The translations under genes and the position numbers were made by a program. From Serratia sp. PL17 (GTDB lineage Bacteria > Pseudomonadota > Gammaproteobacteria > Enterobacterales > Enterobacteriaceae), in assembly GCF_017832355.1 (NCBI RefSeq), contig NZ_JAFIBY010000008.1, positions 124,001 to 188,000 on the forward strand: DNA of 64,000 nucleotides, given 5' to 3'. Below the pieces are notes generated by a model that was given only the letters and a program-made list of their open reading frames with translations, was not told where the DNA came from and did no database searches. The stretch's first letter is position 1; each line of letters begins with the position of its first letter. This document shows, piece by piece, positions 46,622 through 55,784 of the stretch.

Positions 46622-48139
46622 ATGTGCGGTATTGTCGGTATCGCCGGTTTTATGCCGGTAAACCAGTCGATTTATGATGCGCTGACGGTGCTTCAGCACC
46701 GTGGCCAGGATGCCGCAGGCATCGTCACCATTGATGCCCATAACGGGTTCCGCCTGCGTAAAGCAAACGGTCTGGTGAAGGATGTGTTTGAGGCACGCCA
46801 TATGCAGCGTTTGCAGGGCAACATGGGTATTGGCCATGTGCGTTACCCGACGGCTGGCAGCTCCAGTGCTTCAGAGGCTCAACCTTTCTATGTAAACTCA
46901 CCGTTCGGCATTACGCTGGCACATAACGGCAATCTGACCAATGCCCATGAACTGCGCCAGACGTTGTTCGAAAGCGGTCGCCGCCATATCAACACCACAT
47001 CCGACTCTGAGATTCTGCTGAACGTGCTGGCCAGTGAGCTGGACCGCTTCCAACACTATCCGCTGGAGTCCGACAACGTCTTCACTGCCGTTGCCGCCAT
47101 GCATCAGCAGCTGCGTGGTGCTTACGCTTGTGTCGCGATGATCATCGGCCATGGCCTGTTGGCATTCCGTGACCCGCACGGCATCCGCCCGTTAGTCATC
47201 GGCAAACGCACGCTGGAAGATGGCCGTAATGAATATATGGTGGCTTCCGAAAGCGTGGCGCTGGATACGCTGGGCTTTGAGTTCTTGCGCGACGTGGCGC
47301 CGGGCGAAGCGGTGTATATCACCAATAAGGGCCAATTGTTCACGCGCCAGTGTGCAGAGAATCCGAAAACCAACCCATGCCTGTTCGAGTACGTTTATTT
47401 CGCTCGTCCTGACTCCTTTATGGACAAGATTTCGGTCTACAGCGCCCGTGTGCGTATGGGGCAGAAGCTGGGGGAGAAGATTGCTCGCGAGTGGGAAGAT
47501 CTGGATATTGATGTCGTGATTCCGATCCCGGAAACCTCCTGCGATATCGCACTGGAGATCGCACGCATCCTGGATAAGCCGTACCGTCAAGGTTTCGTGA
47601 AGAATCGCTATGTCGGCCGTACCTTCATCATGCCGGGCCAACAGGCACGCCGTAAGTCGGTACGTCGTAAGCTGAACGCCAACCGTGCTGAATTCCGCGA
47701 CAAGAATGTGCTGCTGGTGGATGACTCCATTGTGCGCGGCACGACCTCAGAGCAGATCGTCGAGATGGCGCGCGACGCTGGCGCCAAGCGGGTTTATCTG
47801 GCTTCCGCGGCACCGGAGGTTCGTTTCCCTAACGTCTATGGCATCGATATGCCGAGTGCCAATGAGCTGATTGCACATGGGCGTGAAGTGGATGAAATCC
47901 GCCAGATCATCGGTGCTGATGGCCTGATTTTCCAAGACCTGGACGATCTGATCGAAGCCGTGCGTGAAGAGAACCCGGATATCGTTCAGTTCGAATGCTC
48001 GGTATTTAACGGTATTTACGTCACCAAAGACGTCGATCAAAGCTATCTCGAGTATCTGGAATCGCTGCGTAACGACGACGCCAAAGAAATGCGTGGTCAA
48101 ACCGAAGCAGAAAATCTGGAAATGCATAACGAAGGTTAA
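46622..48139 (+). CDS. purF: Amidophosphoribosyltransferase PurF
   Basis: PurF makes 5-phosphoribosylamine from PRPP and glutamine, the first committed step of purine synthesis. The 505-residue protein starts [10 protein letters not shown], where Cys2 becomes the N-terminal glutaminase nucleophile after Met removal, so there is no propeptide. The N-terminal glutaminase domain (about 1-235) includes [12 protein letters not shown], and the C-terminal phosphoribosyltransferase domain holds the PRPP loop [13 protein letters not shown] (about residues 361-373). A GAGGA-type site precedes the start. It is controlled by the PurR box before cvpA. Confidence 0.98.
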   Translation: MCGIVGIAGFMPVNQSIYDALTVLQHRGQDAAGIVTIDAHNGFRLRKANGLVKDVFEARHMQRLQGNMGIGHVRYPTAGSSSASEAQPFYVNSPFGITLAHNGNLTNAHELRQTLFESGRRHINTTSDSEILLNVLASELDRFQHYPLESDNVFTAVAAMHQQLRGAYACVAMIIGHGLLAFRDPHGIRPLVIGKRTLEDGRNEYMVASESVALDTLGFEFLRDVAPGEAVYITNKGQLFTRQCAENPKTNPCLFEYVYFARPDSFMDKISVYSARVRMGQKLGEKIAREWEDLDIDVVIPIPETSCDIALEIARILDKPYRQGFVKNRYVGRTFIMPGQQARRKSVRRKLNANRAEFRDKNVLLVDDSIVRGTTSEQIVEMARDAGAKRVYLASAAPEVRFPNVYGIDMPSANELIAHGREVDEIRQIIGADGLIFQDLDDLIEAVREENPDIVQFECSVFNGIYVTKDVDQSYLEYLESLRNDDAKEMRGQTEAENLEMHNEG

Positions 48140-48162
48140 GCGCTTGCGTTGTGCTACCAAGG

Positions 48163-48188
48163 TGCACTGCGGCGTCTGTCGCAGTGCA
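48163..48188 (+). other. Intercistronic hairpin between purF and ubiX
   Basis: A perfect 9-bp stem TGCACTGCG/CGCAGTGCA with an 8-nt loop lies 23 bp after the purF stop. It could cause partial termination or protect the upstream cvpA-purF mRNA; no T run follows. Confidence 0.5.
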
Positions 48189-48271
48189 TTATCCCTCCCT
48201 GACTTGCTTATCCCTCGCCATTGCGGCAAAGTCTGCCTGATCTTATCTTTTTCGTGGCAGAGGCCAGTTTT

Positions 48272-48844
48272 ATGAAACGACTCATCATCGGTATTTCCGG
48301 CGCCAGTGGCGCAATCTATGGCGTGCGCTTGCTGCAGGTATTACGCGACGTTGCAGAGGTGGAAACCCATTTGGTGATGAGCAACGCCGCGCGGCAAACG
48401 TTGTCGCTGGAAACTCCGCTCAGCCTGCGTGAAGTGCAGGCGCTGGCCGATGTAGTGCATGATTCTCGCGATATTGGCGCCAGCATTTCGTCCGGTTCGT
48501 TCAAAACGGCAGGTATGGTGATTTTACCTTGTTCGATCAAAACGTTATCGGGTATCGCCAATAGCTATAGCGACGGTTTACTGACACGTGCTGCGGATGT
48601 GGTGCTGAAAGAGCGCCGCCGGTTAGTGTTGTGCGTGCGTGAAACGCCATTGCATATTGGCCACCTGCGGCTGATGACCCAGGCTGCGGAAATGGGGGCA
48701 GTCATTATGCCGCCAGTGCCGGCGTTTTATCACCGCCCTGAGAGTGTCGAAGACATTATCGATCAAACCGTAAACCGGGTGGTTGATCAATTCGACATTG
48801 AATTACCGAAGGATTTATTTGCCCGCTGGCAAGGTTCTAATTAA
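48272..48844 (+). CDS. ubiX: Flavin prenyltransferase UbiX
   Basis: UbiX attaches a dimethylallyl group to FMN to make the prenylated flavin cofactor used by UbiD in ubiquinone synthesis. From ATG 48272 the protein has 190 residues. It shows the FMN-binding start IIGISGASGAIYGVRLLQVL, the SSGSFKTAGMVILPCSIKTL segment and LCVRETPLHIGHLRLMTQA with conserved Arg and Glu. The upstream frame to 48221 lacks family similarity. It is the distal gene of the cvpA-purF-ubiX cluster. Confidence 0.96.
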   Translation: MKRLIIGISGASGAIYGVRLLQVLRDVAEVETHLVMSNAARQTLSLETPLSLREVQALADVVHDSRDIGASISSGSFKTAGMVILPCSIKTLSGIANSYSDGLLTRAADVVLKERRRLVLCVRETPLHIGHLRLMTQAAEMGAVIMPPVPAFYHRPESVEDIIDQTVNRVVDQFDIELPKDLFARWQGSN

Positions 48845-49067
48845 CAAATTTCTCCCCAATTTGGTACATTTGTGCAACACCGCACTGATTTAGGGCGGCG
48901 CATGCACCATAATGATCCCACTTCATCACGTTCACTGTTTCAAGGCTTTGGTATTTATCCACTGCCCGTGGCGCGGCCAAGACTGGCCGATTTAATTTTG
49001 CAGTTATCGTCCCAGGAAACAGTTTTGTGAAGGCCGGAGCCGTTCCCTCCGCCTACAGCAACAAATG

Positions 49068-49083
49068 TGGCACGATTACTGCA
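49068..49083 (+). promoter_or_regulatory. Putative sigma-54 promoter of hisJQMP
   Basis: TGGCACGATTACTGCA matches the -24/-12 consensus TGGCACG-N4-TTGCA with one mismatch, and the invariant GG and GC are exactly ten bases apart. It lies about 60 bp upstream of the hisJ ATG. Nitrogen (NtrC) control of the equivalent argT/hisJ transport genes is known in Salmonella and E. coli. TGCACC-type half-sites lie near 48900-48910, but I cannot confirm NtrC binding sites. The 301-bp ubiX-hisJ spacer shows no gene. Confidence 0.75.
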
Positions 49084-49145
49084 AATTGATTTGGTGGAAA
49101 AGTAATGCCCGCAGTGGCATCAAAAAATCAATTTGAGGGTAATTT

Positions 49146-49928
49146 ATGAAAAAGCTGGTTAAGGTTCTTCCTTTAGTCTTGGCTTTGAGCGCGGTAAGCA
49201 GCGCATTTGCCGCCGTACCATCGACGCTGAAGATAGGTACCGATCCGACCTATGCCCCCTTTGAGTCTAAAAATGCCAAAGGTGAGCTGGTCGGTTTTGA
49301 TATCGATTTGGCCAAAGAGCTGTGCAAACGCATAAATACCCAATGTACCTTTGTGGAAAGCGATTTTGACGCGCTGATCCCTTCCCTGAAGGCGAAGAAA
49401 ATTGACGCCATTATCTCTTCTCTGTCGATCACCGAAAAACGCCAGCAGGAAATTGCCTTCACCGACAAGCTGTATGCCGCTAACGCCCGTCTGATCGCGC
49501 CGAAAGGCTCGAAGCTGCTGCCTACCGTGGATGCGCTGAAAGGCAAAAGTATCGGCGTGCTGCAAGGTACCACTCAGGAAGCCTATGCCAACGCTATGTG
49601 GCAGCCTAAGGGCATTACCGTTGTGCCTTATCAGAACCAGGATCTGGTTTACGCCGACCTGGCATCTGGCCGTATTGATGCCGCTTTCCAGGACGAAGTG
49701 GCAGGCAGCGATGGCTTCCTGAAGCAGCCTCCAGGCAAAAACTACGCGTTTGCCGGCGAGTCGGTGAAGGATGACAAATTCTTTGGTGTCGGCACCGGTA
49801 TGGGCTTGCGTAAGACAGATACCGAACTGAAGGCCGCATTAGATAAAGCCTTTGCCGACATGCGCAAAGACGGTACTTACGACAAGTTTGCGAAGAAATA
49901 CTTCAACTTTGACGTCTACGGCGGGTAA
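49146..49928 (+). CDS. hisJ: Histidine/lysine-arginine-ornithine periplasmic binding protein
   Basis: This is a 260-residue periplasmic receptor for the HisQMP ABC importer, with a signal peptide cleaved after AFA (about residue 22). The mature protein starts with [16 protein letters not shown] and shows the full cluster: [18 protein letters not shown] (disulfide cysteines), [20 protein letters not shown] and [10 protein letters not shown]. It is closer to HisJ in most segments but shares ArgT-like stretches such as [20 protein letters not shown] and [14 protein letters not shown]. coli has argT and hisJ in tandem; here only one receptor gene is present, so it may serve both ligand sets. Confidence 0.93.
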   Translation: MKKLVKVLPLVLALSAVSSAFAAVPSTLKIGTDPTYAPFESKNAKGELVGFDIDLAKELCKRINTQCTFVESDFDALIPSLKAKKIDAIISSLSITEKRQQEIAFTDKLYAANARLIAPKGSKLLPTVDALKGKSIGVLQGTTQEAYANAMWQPKGITVVPYQNQDLVYADLASGRIDAAFQDEVAGSDGFLKQPPGKNYAFAGESVKDDKFFGVGTGMGLRKTDTELKAALDKAFADMRKDGTYDKFAKKYFNFDVYGG

Positions 49929-49955
49929 TTCCGCGCACCGTTCCATGTTGTGACT

Positions 49956-49979
49956 TCGGGGCCGGTCCACCGGCCCCGA
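49956..49979 (+). other. GC-rich intercistronic hairpin between hisJ and hisQ
   Basis: A perfect 10-bp stem TCGGGGCCGG/CCGGCCCCGA with a TCCA tetraloop lies 28 bp after hisJ. In Salmonella a REP element sits at this place and raises hisJ mRNA stability relative to hisQMP; this hairpin may do the same job. Confidence 0.75.
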
Positions 49980-50013
49980 TGGTTCGGGATCCAATGACGA
50001 CAGGGTGAAGTAA

Positions 50014-50700
50014 ATGCTGCAAGGCTATTCCCAATTGATATTTGAGGGCGCTTTGGTGACGCTGGAGCTGGCCCTCAGTTCCGTAGTGCTGGCGGTGGTG
50101 ATTGGTCTGATCGGCGCTGGCGGTAAACTTTCACATAACCCACTGATATCGATGATTTTCGGTGCTTACACTACGCTGATCCGCGGTGTACCCGATCTGG
50201 TGCTGATGCTGCTGATTTTCTACGGCCTTCAAATTGCGCTCAACAACCTCACCGAACTGCTTGGCTTCTCACAAATTGATATCGATCCGCTCAGCGCGGG
50301 GATCATTACCCTCGGGTTTATCTACGGTGCCTACTTCACTGAAACTTTCCGTGGTGCCTATATGGCCGTCCCGAAAGGGCAGATCGAAGCAGCAACCGCC
50401 TATGGTTTTTCCGGTTCGCAGATTTTCCGTCGCATTCTGTTCCCTGCGATGATGCGCTTCGCCCTGCCGGGCATCGGCAACAACTGGCAGGTGATCCTGA
50501 AGGCAACGGCACTGGTGTCTATTCTTGGTCTTAATGATGTGGTGAAAGCCACTCAGTTGGCCGGTAAAGGTACCTACCAACCGTTCTTCTTCGCGATTGT
50601 GGCTGGCGTGGTTTATCTGGTTTTCACCACGGTTTCCAACGGGGTGTTGCTGTGGCTTGAACGGCGTTACTCACTGGGCGTGAAGAGGGCCGAGCTATGA
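50014..50700 (+). CDS. hisQ: Histidine/LAO ABC transporter permease HisQ
   Basis: HisQ is one of two membrane subunits of the histidine/lysine/arginine/ornithine importer. The 228-residue protein has five hydrophobic segments and the polar-amino-acid permease signature: TLIRGVPDLVLMLLIFYG near residue 50 and the EAA loop from YMAVPKGQIEAATAYGFSG to FPAMMRFALPG (about residues 118-150), which contacts HisP. Its stop overlaps the hisM ATG by four bases. Confidence 0.96.
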   Translation: MLQGYSQLIFEGALVTLELALSSVVLAVVIGLIGAGGKLSHNPLISMIFGAYTTLIRGVPDLVLMLLIFYGLQIALNNLTELLGFSQIDIDPLSAGIITLGFIYGAYFTETFRGAYMAVPKGQIEAATAYGFSGSQIFRRILFPAMMRFALPGIGNNWQVILKATALVSILGLNDVVKATQLAGKGTYQPFFFAIVAGVVYLVFTTVSNGVLLWLERRYSLGVKRAEL

Positions 50701-51401
50701 TCGATATTTTGCACCAATACTGGCAATCGCTGCTCTGGAGCGACGGCTATCGTTTCACCGGTGTGGCGGTCACGCTGTGGCTGCTCATTGCGTCGGTGGT
50801 GATGGGCGGTCTGCTGGCCATTCCGATGGCGGTGGCGCGTGTCTCCTCCATCAAATGGGTCCGCTTCCCGGTATGGCTTTATACCTACGTATTCCGTGGT
50901 ACACCGCTGTATGTGCAGTTACTGGTGTTCTATTCCGGTATGTACAGCCTGGAGATTGTGCGTGGCAGCGAGTTCCTCAATGCGTTCTTCCGCAGTGGGT
51001 TGAACTGCACCATTTTGGCGCTGACTCTCAACACCTGCGCGTACACCACCGAGATCTTCGCCGGGGCTATCCGTTCGGTGCCGCACGGTGAGATCGAGGC
51101 GGCCAACGCCTACGGTTTTTCCCGCTTTAAGATGTATCGCTGCATTATTTTGCCTTCGGCGTTACGGACCGCGTTGCCGGCCTACAGCAACGAAGTGATC
51201 TTGATGTTGCACTCCACCGCGCTGGCGTTTACCGCCACCGTACCGGACCTGCTGAAAATCGCACGCGACATTAATGCGGCGACCTATCAGCCGTTCTATG
51301 CCTTCGGGATTGCGGCGGTGCTGTATCTGATTATCTCTTACGTGTTAATCAGCCTGTTCCGCAAAGCGGAGAAGCGCTGGATGGCGCATGTTAGCCACTG
51401 A
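50697..51401 (+). CDS. hisM: Histidine/LAO ABC transporter permease HisM
   Basis: HisM pairs with HisQ to form the membrane channel. The 234-residue protein has about five transmembrane segments, the YVFRGTPLYVQLLVFYSGMY segment and the EAA loop RSVPHGEIEAANAYGFSRF. It starts within the last codons of hisQ (ATGA) and hisP follows 19 bp downstream. Assignment is from recalled family sequence and operon order. Confidence 0.96.
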   Translation: MIDILHQYWQSLLWSDGYRFTGVAVTLWLLIASVVMGGLLAIPMAVARVSSIKWVRFPVWLYTYVFRGTPLYVQLLVFYSGMYSLEIVRGSEFLNAFFRSGLNCTILALTLNTCAYTTEIFAGAIRSVPHGEIEAANAYGFSRFKMYRCIILPSALRTALPAYSNEVILMLHSTALAFTATVPDLLKIARDINAATYQPFYAFGIAAVLYLIISYVLISLFRKAEKRWMAHVSH

Positions 51402-51420
51402 TAAATGACGGGAAGAAACT

Positions 51421-52194
51421 ATGTCTGAAAATAAATTAGCCGTCACTGAACTGCACAAGCGCTACGGTGACCATGAAGTGTTGAAAGGCGTATCTTTGGC
51501 GGCCAACGCCGGGGATGTGATTAGCATCATCGGATCTTCCGGCTCCGGTAAAAGTACCTTTTTGCGCTGCATTAACTTCCTGGAGAAACCGAGCGAAGGT
51601 TCTATCAGCCTGAACAACGAAGACATTCGTATGGTGCGTGACAAAGATGGCCAGTTGAAGGTGTTTGATAAGAAACAGCTGCAACTGCTGCGTACCCGCC
51701 TGACGATGGTGTTCCAGCACTTCAACCTGTGGAGCCACATGACGGTGTTGGAGAACGTGATGGAAGCACCGGTGCAAGTGTTGGGGCTGAGCAAGACGGA
51801 GGCGCGTGAGCGCGCTGTCCGCTATCTGGATAAAGTGGGCATCGACGAGCGTGCCCGCGGCAAATATCCTGTGCACTTGTCCGGCGGTCAACAGCAACGC
51901 GTGTCGATCGCCCGGGCATTGGCGATGGAACCAGAAGTCTTGCTGTTTGATGAACCGACGTCAGCCCTGGATCCTGAATTGGTTGGCGAAGTGCTGCGAA
52001 TCATGCAGAAGCTGGCTGAAGAGGGTAAAACCATGGTGGTAGTGACACATGAAATGGAGTTTGCACGCCATGTGTCCAACCACGTGATTTTCCTGCATAA
52101 GGGGCTGATTGAAGAACAAGGTCCGCCGGCCGAGCTGTTTGGTAATCCGAAGAGTACCCGGTTGCAGCAGTTTCTTTCCGGCGCATTGAAATAG
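51421..52194 (+). CDS. hisP: Histidine/LAO ABC transporter ATPase HisP
   Basis: HisP is the cytoplasmic ATPase that works as a dimer on HisQM. The 257-residue protein has a complete ABC set: Walker A GSSGSGKST (about residues 38-46), Q-loop in MVFQHFNLWSHMTV, signature LSGGQQQRVSIARAL, Walker B EVLLFDEPTSALD and the H-loop VVVTHEMEFAR. A GGGAAG site precedes the ATG. It is the last gene of the operon and is followed by a GC-rich hairpin. Confidence 0.97.
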   Translation: MSENKLAVTELHKRYGDHEVLKGVSLAANAGDVISIIGSSGSGKSTFLRCINFLEKPSEGSISLNNEDIRMVRDKDGQLKVFDKKQLQLLRTRLTMVFQHFNLWSHMTVLENVMEAPVQVLGLSKTEARERAVRYLDKVGIDERARGKYPVHLSGGQQQRVSIARALAMEPEVLLFDEPTSALDPELVGEVLRIMQKLAEEGKTMVVVTHEMEFARHVSNHVIFLHKGLIEEQGPPAELFGNPKSTRLQQFLSGALK

Positions 52195-52202
52195 CCGTTT
52201 GG

Positions 52203-52226
52203 CGGGGCCGGATCTTTCTGGCCCCG
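52203..52226. terminator. GC-rich hairpin between convergent hisP and yfcH
   Basis: A 7-bp stem CGGGGCC/GGCCCCG with a 10-nt loop lies in the 41-bp convergent spacer. The T run after it is weak. Its arm is the same CGGGGCC as in the hisJ-hisQ hairpin. Confidence 0.65.
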
Positions 52227-52235
52227 TTCCGATCT

Positions 52236-53150
52236 TCAGCGATCGTCTTGCCGCTGATTGATAACATCATCCAAGGCTTGTTCCAATTCCAAAAAACGGA
52301 AGCTGAAACCGGCCTCTTCCAGACGTTTCGGCACTGCCCGTTGCCCGCCCAGCACCAATACCGCGGCTTCTCCCATCAATAAACGCAGGGCGAATGCCGG
52401 CACGCGTAAAAATGCCGGCCGATCGAGGACGTTAGCGAGTTGCGCGGTAAACTGCTCGTTGTGAACGGGATAAGGGGCGACCATATTGAACGGCCCTTGC
52501 AGGGTCTGGTGATCCAGTAAATAAATAATGCCGTTAATCATGTCATCCAGATGGATCCACGGCAGATATTGGCGACCCGTACCCATTGGCCCACCGAGCC
52601 CGATACGGAAGGGGGGCAGCATTTTCGCCAGTGCGCCGCCTTTGGCTGCCAAGACGACGCCGGTGCGCAGCAGACAGACGCGGGTGGCATTGCTTTGCGC
52701 TTGGAGCGCCAATGACTCCCAGCGTTGACACAGCATATGGGTGAATTCGTCGTGCGGAACTTCGTCTTCGGTAACGACGGCCTGGTCTTGATCGCCATAG
52801 TAGCCGGTTGCTGAGCCGGAAATTAGCACGCTGGGCGGCGTGCTGCTGGCGTTAATCAGCTTTGCCAACTGTTCGGTCAGATCCCAACGGCTGTGACACA
52901 GGCGTTCTTTCTGCGCCTTGCTCCAGCGCTTGTCGGCGATCGGCTCACCGGCCAGGTTAATCACGGCATCAAAGCCCTCCAGCGAGGACTTATCTTGCAG
53001 CGTTGACCAATAATCTACCTGTTCGCCAAAACGTTCACGCGCGTGCTGCACGTTGCGGCTTAACACCGTAATTTGGTGAGAAAGGCCCAGCAGCCGCTGC
53101 GTCAGGCTGCTCCCTATCAATCCTGTGGCGCCGGTGATCAGGATCCGCAT
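52236..53150 (-). CDS. yfcH: YfcH, SDR-type sugar-nucleotide epimerase-like protein
   Basis: This is a 304-residue protein of the TIGR01777/SulA-like extended short-chain dehydrogenase family; the reaction of YfcH is not established. The N-terminal NAD(P)-binding motif is [19 protein letters not shown] (residues 3-21), [14 protein letters not shown] follows near residue 64, and the [10 protein letters not shown] segment holds the Tyr of the active site. A C-terminal DUF1731-like domain contains the [14 protein letters not shown] motif. It is convergent with hisP and 26 bp downstream of folX on the same strand. Confidence 0.94.
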   Translation of the reverse strand: MRILITGATGLIGSSLTQRLLGLSHQITVLSRNVQHARERFGEQVDYWSTLQDKSSLEGFDAVINLAGEPIADKRWSKAQKERLCHSRWDLTEQLAKLINASSTPPSVLISGSATGYYGDQDQAVVTEDEVPHDEFTHMLCQRWESLALQAQSNATRVCLLRTGVVLAAKGGALAKMLPPFRIGLGGPMGTGRQYLPWIHLDDMINGIIYLLDHQTLQGPFNMVAPYPVHNEQFTAQLANVLDRPAFLRVPAFALRLLMGEAAVLVLGGQRAVPKRLEEAGFSFRFLELEQALDDVINQRQDDR

Positions 53151-53176
53151 GGTCGATTCTCCCTGAAGCTGTAGTT

Positions 53177-53548
53177 TCAGGCCCGGCGATAGCTCATGGT
53201 CATCGAAACCGAGTCGGCGTAGCGCAGAGCCAATAGTTTATCTATTTCTACTTCAGCATAGGTTACCCAGGCGTGTTGTTTCACGATATCGAGCACATCC
53301 TGAGTTAATTTTTCCAGCAGGGCAAAGCGGTTATCTTCCACATGACGGATGATGGCTTTAGTGATGGTTCGGTAGTTAAGAGCATCGTCAATGTTTTCGC
53401 TGTCGCGCGCTTTATCCGCCGGGTAATGGATCACGACGTTAATCAGGATGTCCTGACGGTTGTTGATTTCTTCTTCCTTGATACCGATGAAAGTACGCAA
53501 CCGCAGGTTTTTTATACGAATAATGGCGTCGGGTTGACTGAATGACAT
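53177..53548 (-). CDS. folX: Dihydroneopterin triphosphate 2'-epimerase FolX
   Basis: FolX interconverts dihydroneopterin and dihydromonapterin triphosphates, supplying the tetrahydromonapterin branch. The 123-residue length and the tunnelling fold signatures fit the FolB/FolX family: [20 protein letters not shown] at the start (residues 12-31), a central [12 protein letters not shown] segment, and the [13 protein letters not shown] helix. Proximity to yfcH and yfcG, as in E. coli, distinguishes it from FolB. Confidence 0.93.
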   Translation of the reverse strand: MSFSQPDAIIRIKNLRLRTFIGIKEEEINNRQDILINVVIHYPADKARDSENIDDALNYRTITKAIIRHVEDNRFALLEKLTQDVLDIVKQHAWVTYAEVEIDKLLALRYADSVSMTMSYRRA

Positions 53549-53652
53549 CAGAGAATCTCCACAGGTCTGATTATTTGCGCCCAGAATACACGGAAAGTAA
53601 GGAAAAGATAACGAGCCGGGGGAAACTCCCCGGAGGCCGGGGAGTTGGACAT

Positions 53653-54282
53653 TTAGCCCTGCTCAGCCAGTTTGTAAGCCCGCTCGGTTGCCGGGCGGTT
53701 ACTGATACGCTCGAACCAGTTACGCACTGCCGGGTAATCCGCCAGATCGATACGTTGACGGGGGTGTGACACGACCCAAGGGTAAGTCGCAATATCGGCG
53801 ATGCTGTAGTTGTCACCGCCCAGGTACGGGTGCTTTTGCAGCTCGGCTTCCAGAACGGCATACAGGCGCTTGGTTTCCAGATGGTAACGTTCAATGGCGT
53901 AAGGGACGGGTTGTGGGGCGTAATGGTTGAAATGGTGATTCTGTCCAAGCATCGGCCCAAATCCGGCGACCTGCCAGAACAACCACTGCAGCGTAGCGGC
54001 GCGTTCACGTAGCCCTTTGCTCAATAGCTTGCCGGTTTTCTCAGCCAGATACAGCAGAATCTCACCGGACTCGAACAGGCTGATAGGGGCTCCGCCATCA
54101 ACCGGCTGCTGGTCGACGATAGCAGGGATTTTGTTGTTGGGGGAAATGCTCAGAAATTCCGGCTTGAACTGATCGCCGGCGCTGATGTTTACGCGGTGGA
54201 TACGGTAGGGTAAGCCAACCTCCTCCAGAAACAGGGTAATCTTGTGACCATTTGGAGTAGGCGCGTAATACAGGTCAATCAT
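53653..54282 (-). CDS. yfcG: YfcG-like glutathione S-transferase / disulfide-bond reductase
   Basis: This is a 209-residue Nu-class glutathione transferase. E. coli YfcG has strong disulfide-bond reductase activity with glutathione and lacks a catalytic cysteine. The N-terminal thioredoxin fold starts [20 protein letters not shown], where Thr9 and Asn11 correspond to the glutathione-contacting residues of Yfc[10 protein letters not shown] and the [16 protein letters not shown] glutathione-binding segment follow. The C-terminal all-helical domain includes [12 protein letters not shown]. It is divergent from yfcE. Confidence 0.93.
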   Translation of the reverse strand: MIDLYYAPTPNGHKITLFLEEVGLPYRIHRVNISAGDQFKPEFLSISPNNKIPAIVDQQPVDGGAPISLFESGEILLYLAEKTGKLLSKGLRERAATLQWLFWQVAGFGPMLGQNHHFNHYAPQPVPYAIERYHLETKRLYAVLEAELQKHPYLGGDNYSIADIATYPWVVSHPRQRIDLADYPAVRNWFERISNRPATERAYKLAEQG

Positions 54283-54530
54283 GTTGCCTCCTGCGGTAAG
54301 GTGATCTGTAAATCATTACACGGTGTTGCGGTCTTCGCCGCGCACAAAGGTATATCAAAGATCTTTCTATAGGATTACCTACAATAGCAGCTAAGAATAG
54401 CAGGCTATGTGAGATTCGTCTGATGCTATCTCCACAAGATGCCTCACAATTCTCCGCAGGTAAATCTGCGGTTTGCCGTGCACTGGCGGCGCGCTAAAAT
54501 AGCGCTTATTTCCTTATTAAGGACAAGGTT

Positions 54531-55082
54531 ATGAAGCTGATATTTGCCTCGGATATTCACGGTTCGCTCCCCGCCACCGAAAGCGTGCTGGATCGTTTTG
54601 AACAAAGCGGTGCTGACTGGCTGATTCTGCTGGGTGATTTGCTGAATCATGGGCCACGAAACGCGTTACCCGCGGGATATCAGCCGGCGCAGGTTGCTGA
54701 ACATTTGAATCGCTATAGCGACAAGATCATCGCCGTTCGCGGCAACTGTGATAGCGAAGTTGATCAGATGTTACTGTCATTTCCTATCACAGCGTCTTGG
54801 CAGCAGGTGCTATTGCAAAAAAGACGATTGTTTTTAACCCACGGTCACCTTTATCATCCTTCCGCACTGCCGCCGTTATCTGCCGGAGATGTGCTGGTCT
54901 ATGGACACAGCCATTTGCCGCAGGCGGAACGGCAGGGGGATATTTACTGCTTTAATCCAGGGTCGGTCAGCATTCCGAAAGGGGGCTTTCCCGCCAGCTA
55001 TGGCATACTGGAGGACGGCATTTTAAGTGTGGTCACGTTGGACAGCGGCAAGGCTGTTGCAGAGGTGGCATTAACGCACTAA
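54531..55082 (+). CDS. yfcE: Metallophosphodiesterase YfcE
   Basis: YfcE is a small calcineurin-like phosphodiesterase active in vitro on bis-p-nitrophenyl phosphate with Mn2+. The 183-residue protein shows all family motifs: DIHGS (about residue 8), GDLLNHGPRN, GNCDSE (GN-[C/H]-D), LTHGHLY and YGHSHLPQ. No signal peptide is present. Its physiological substrate is unknown. It lies divergent from yfcG, with a 248-bp spacer that contains a small inverted repeat (CCGCAG/CTGCGG, 54454-54471). Confidence 0.94.
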   Translation: MKLIFASDIHGSLPATESVLDRFEQSGADWLILLGDLLNHGPRNALPAGYQPAQVAEHLNRYSDKIIAVRGNCDSEVDQMLLSFPITASWQQVLLQKRRLFLTHGHLYHPSALPPLSAGDVLVYGHSHLPQAERQGDIYCFNPGSVSIPKGGFPASYGILEDGILSVVTLDSGKAVAEVALTH

Positions 55083-55172
55083 TTTATACACACACAATAA
55101 AAATCTTTGAAAAACACTCATTGATTAACCAGTGCGCGGGATGCATCGCGCCAAAATAGAAGGTTTTAGAGG

Positions 55173-55730
55173 ATGGCGGAACAGGGTCAGGCTGCAGATA
55201 CCGAGTGGGTTGATATCGTCGACGAGCAAAACGAAGTGATTGCTCAATCCAGTCGCCAACAGATGCGTGCTCAACGGCTACGTCATCGTGCTACCTATAT
55301 TGTGGTGCATGATGGAATGGGAAAAATTCTGGTGCAACGTCGCACCGACATCAAAGACTTCTATCCGGGCTGGCTGGATGCCACTGCGGGTGGCGTAGTG
55401 CAAAGCGGGGAGAATGTGCTGGATTCCGCGCGCCGCGAGGCAGAAGAAGAGCTGGGTATTGCTGGCGTGCCTTTTGCCGAACATGGGCTGTTCTACTTCG
55501 AAGAAGAGCAGTGCAGGGTGTGGGGTGCACTGTTTAGCTGTGTTTCCCATGGCCCGTTTGCTTTGCAAGAAGAAGAAGTGGCCGAGGTGAGCTGGCTGAC
55601 GCCGGAAGAAATCACCGCACGCTGTGACGAATTCACGCCCGACTCACTCAAAGCACTGTCGCTGTGGCTGACACGCAACAATGAGCAGGCCTATGGCAAG
55701 CCGCTACGCGATAGCGACGAAAATGCCTGA
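55173..55730 (+). CDS. yfcD: Nudix hydrolase YfcD
   Basis: This is a 185-residue Nudix protein of the YfcD type, related to isopentenyl-diphosphate isomerase folds. The Nudix box is intact and runs from about residue 73 to 95 (begins [16 protein letters not shown] and ends EAEEELGI). An N-terminal stretch [13 protein letters not shown] resembles other YfcD/Idi-like proteins. The substrate is unknown. It is followed by a bidirectional terminator and then the convergent metC-like gene. Confidence 0.93.
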   Translation: MAEQGQAADTEWVDIVDEQNEVIAQSSRQQMRAQRLRHRATYIVVHDGMGKILVQRRTDIKDFYPGWLDATAGGVVQSGENVLDSARREAEEELGIAGVPFAEHGLFYFEEEQCRVWGALFSCVSHGPFALQEEEVAEVSWLTPEEITARCDEFTPDSLKALSLWLTRNNEQAYGKPLRDSDENA

Positions 55731-55748
55731 TGGGCTTTTGCAATGAAT

Positions 55749-55775
55749 AAGCCGGTCAGTCGACCGGCTTTTGTT
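55749..55775. terminator. Bidirectional terminator between yfcD and metC-like gene
   Basis: A 9-bp stem AAGCCGGTC-AGTC-GACCGGCTT runs into TTTTGTTT on the plus strand. The same stem with an AATT loop recurs at 59527-59548 beside pta. Confidence 0.9.
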
Positions 55776-55784
55776 TAACCTTGT

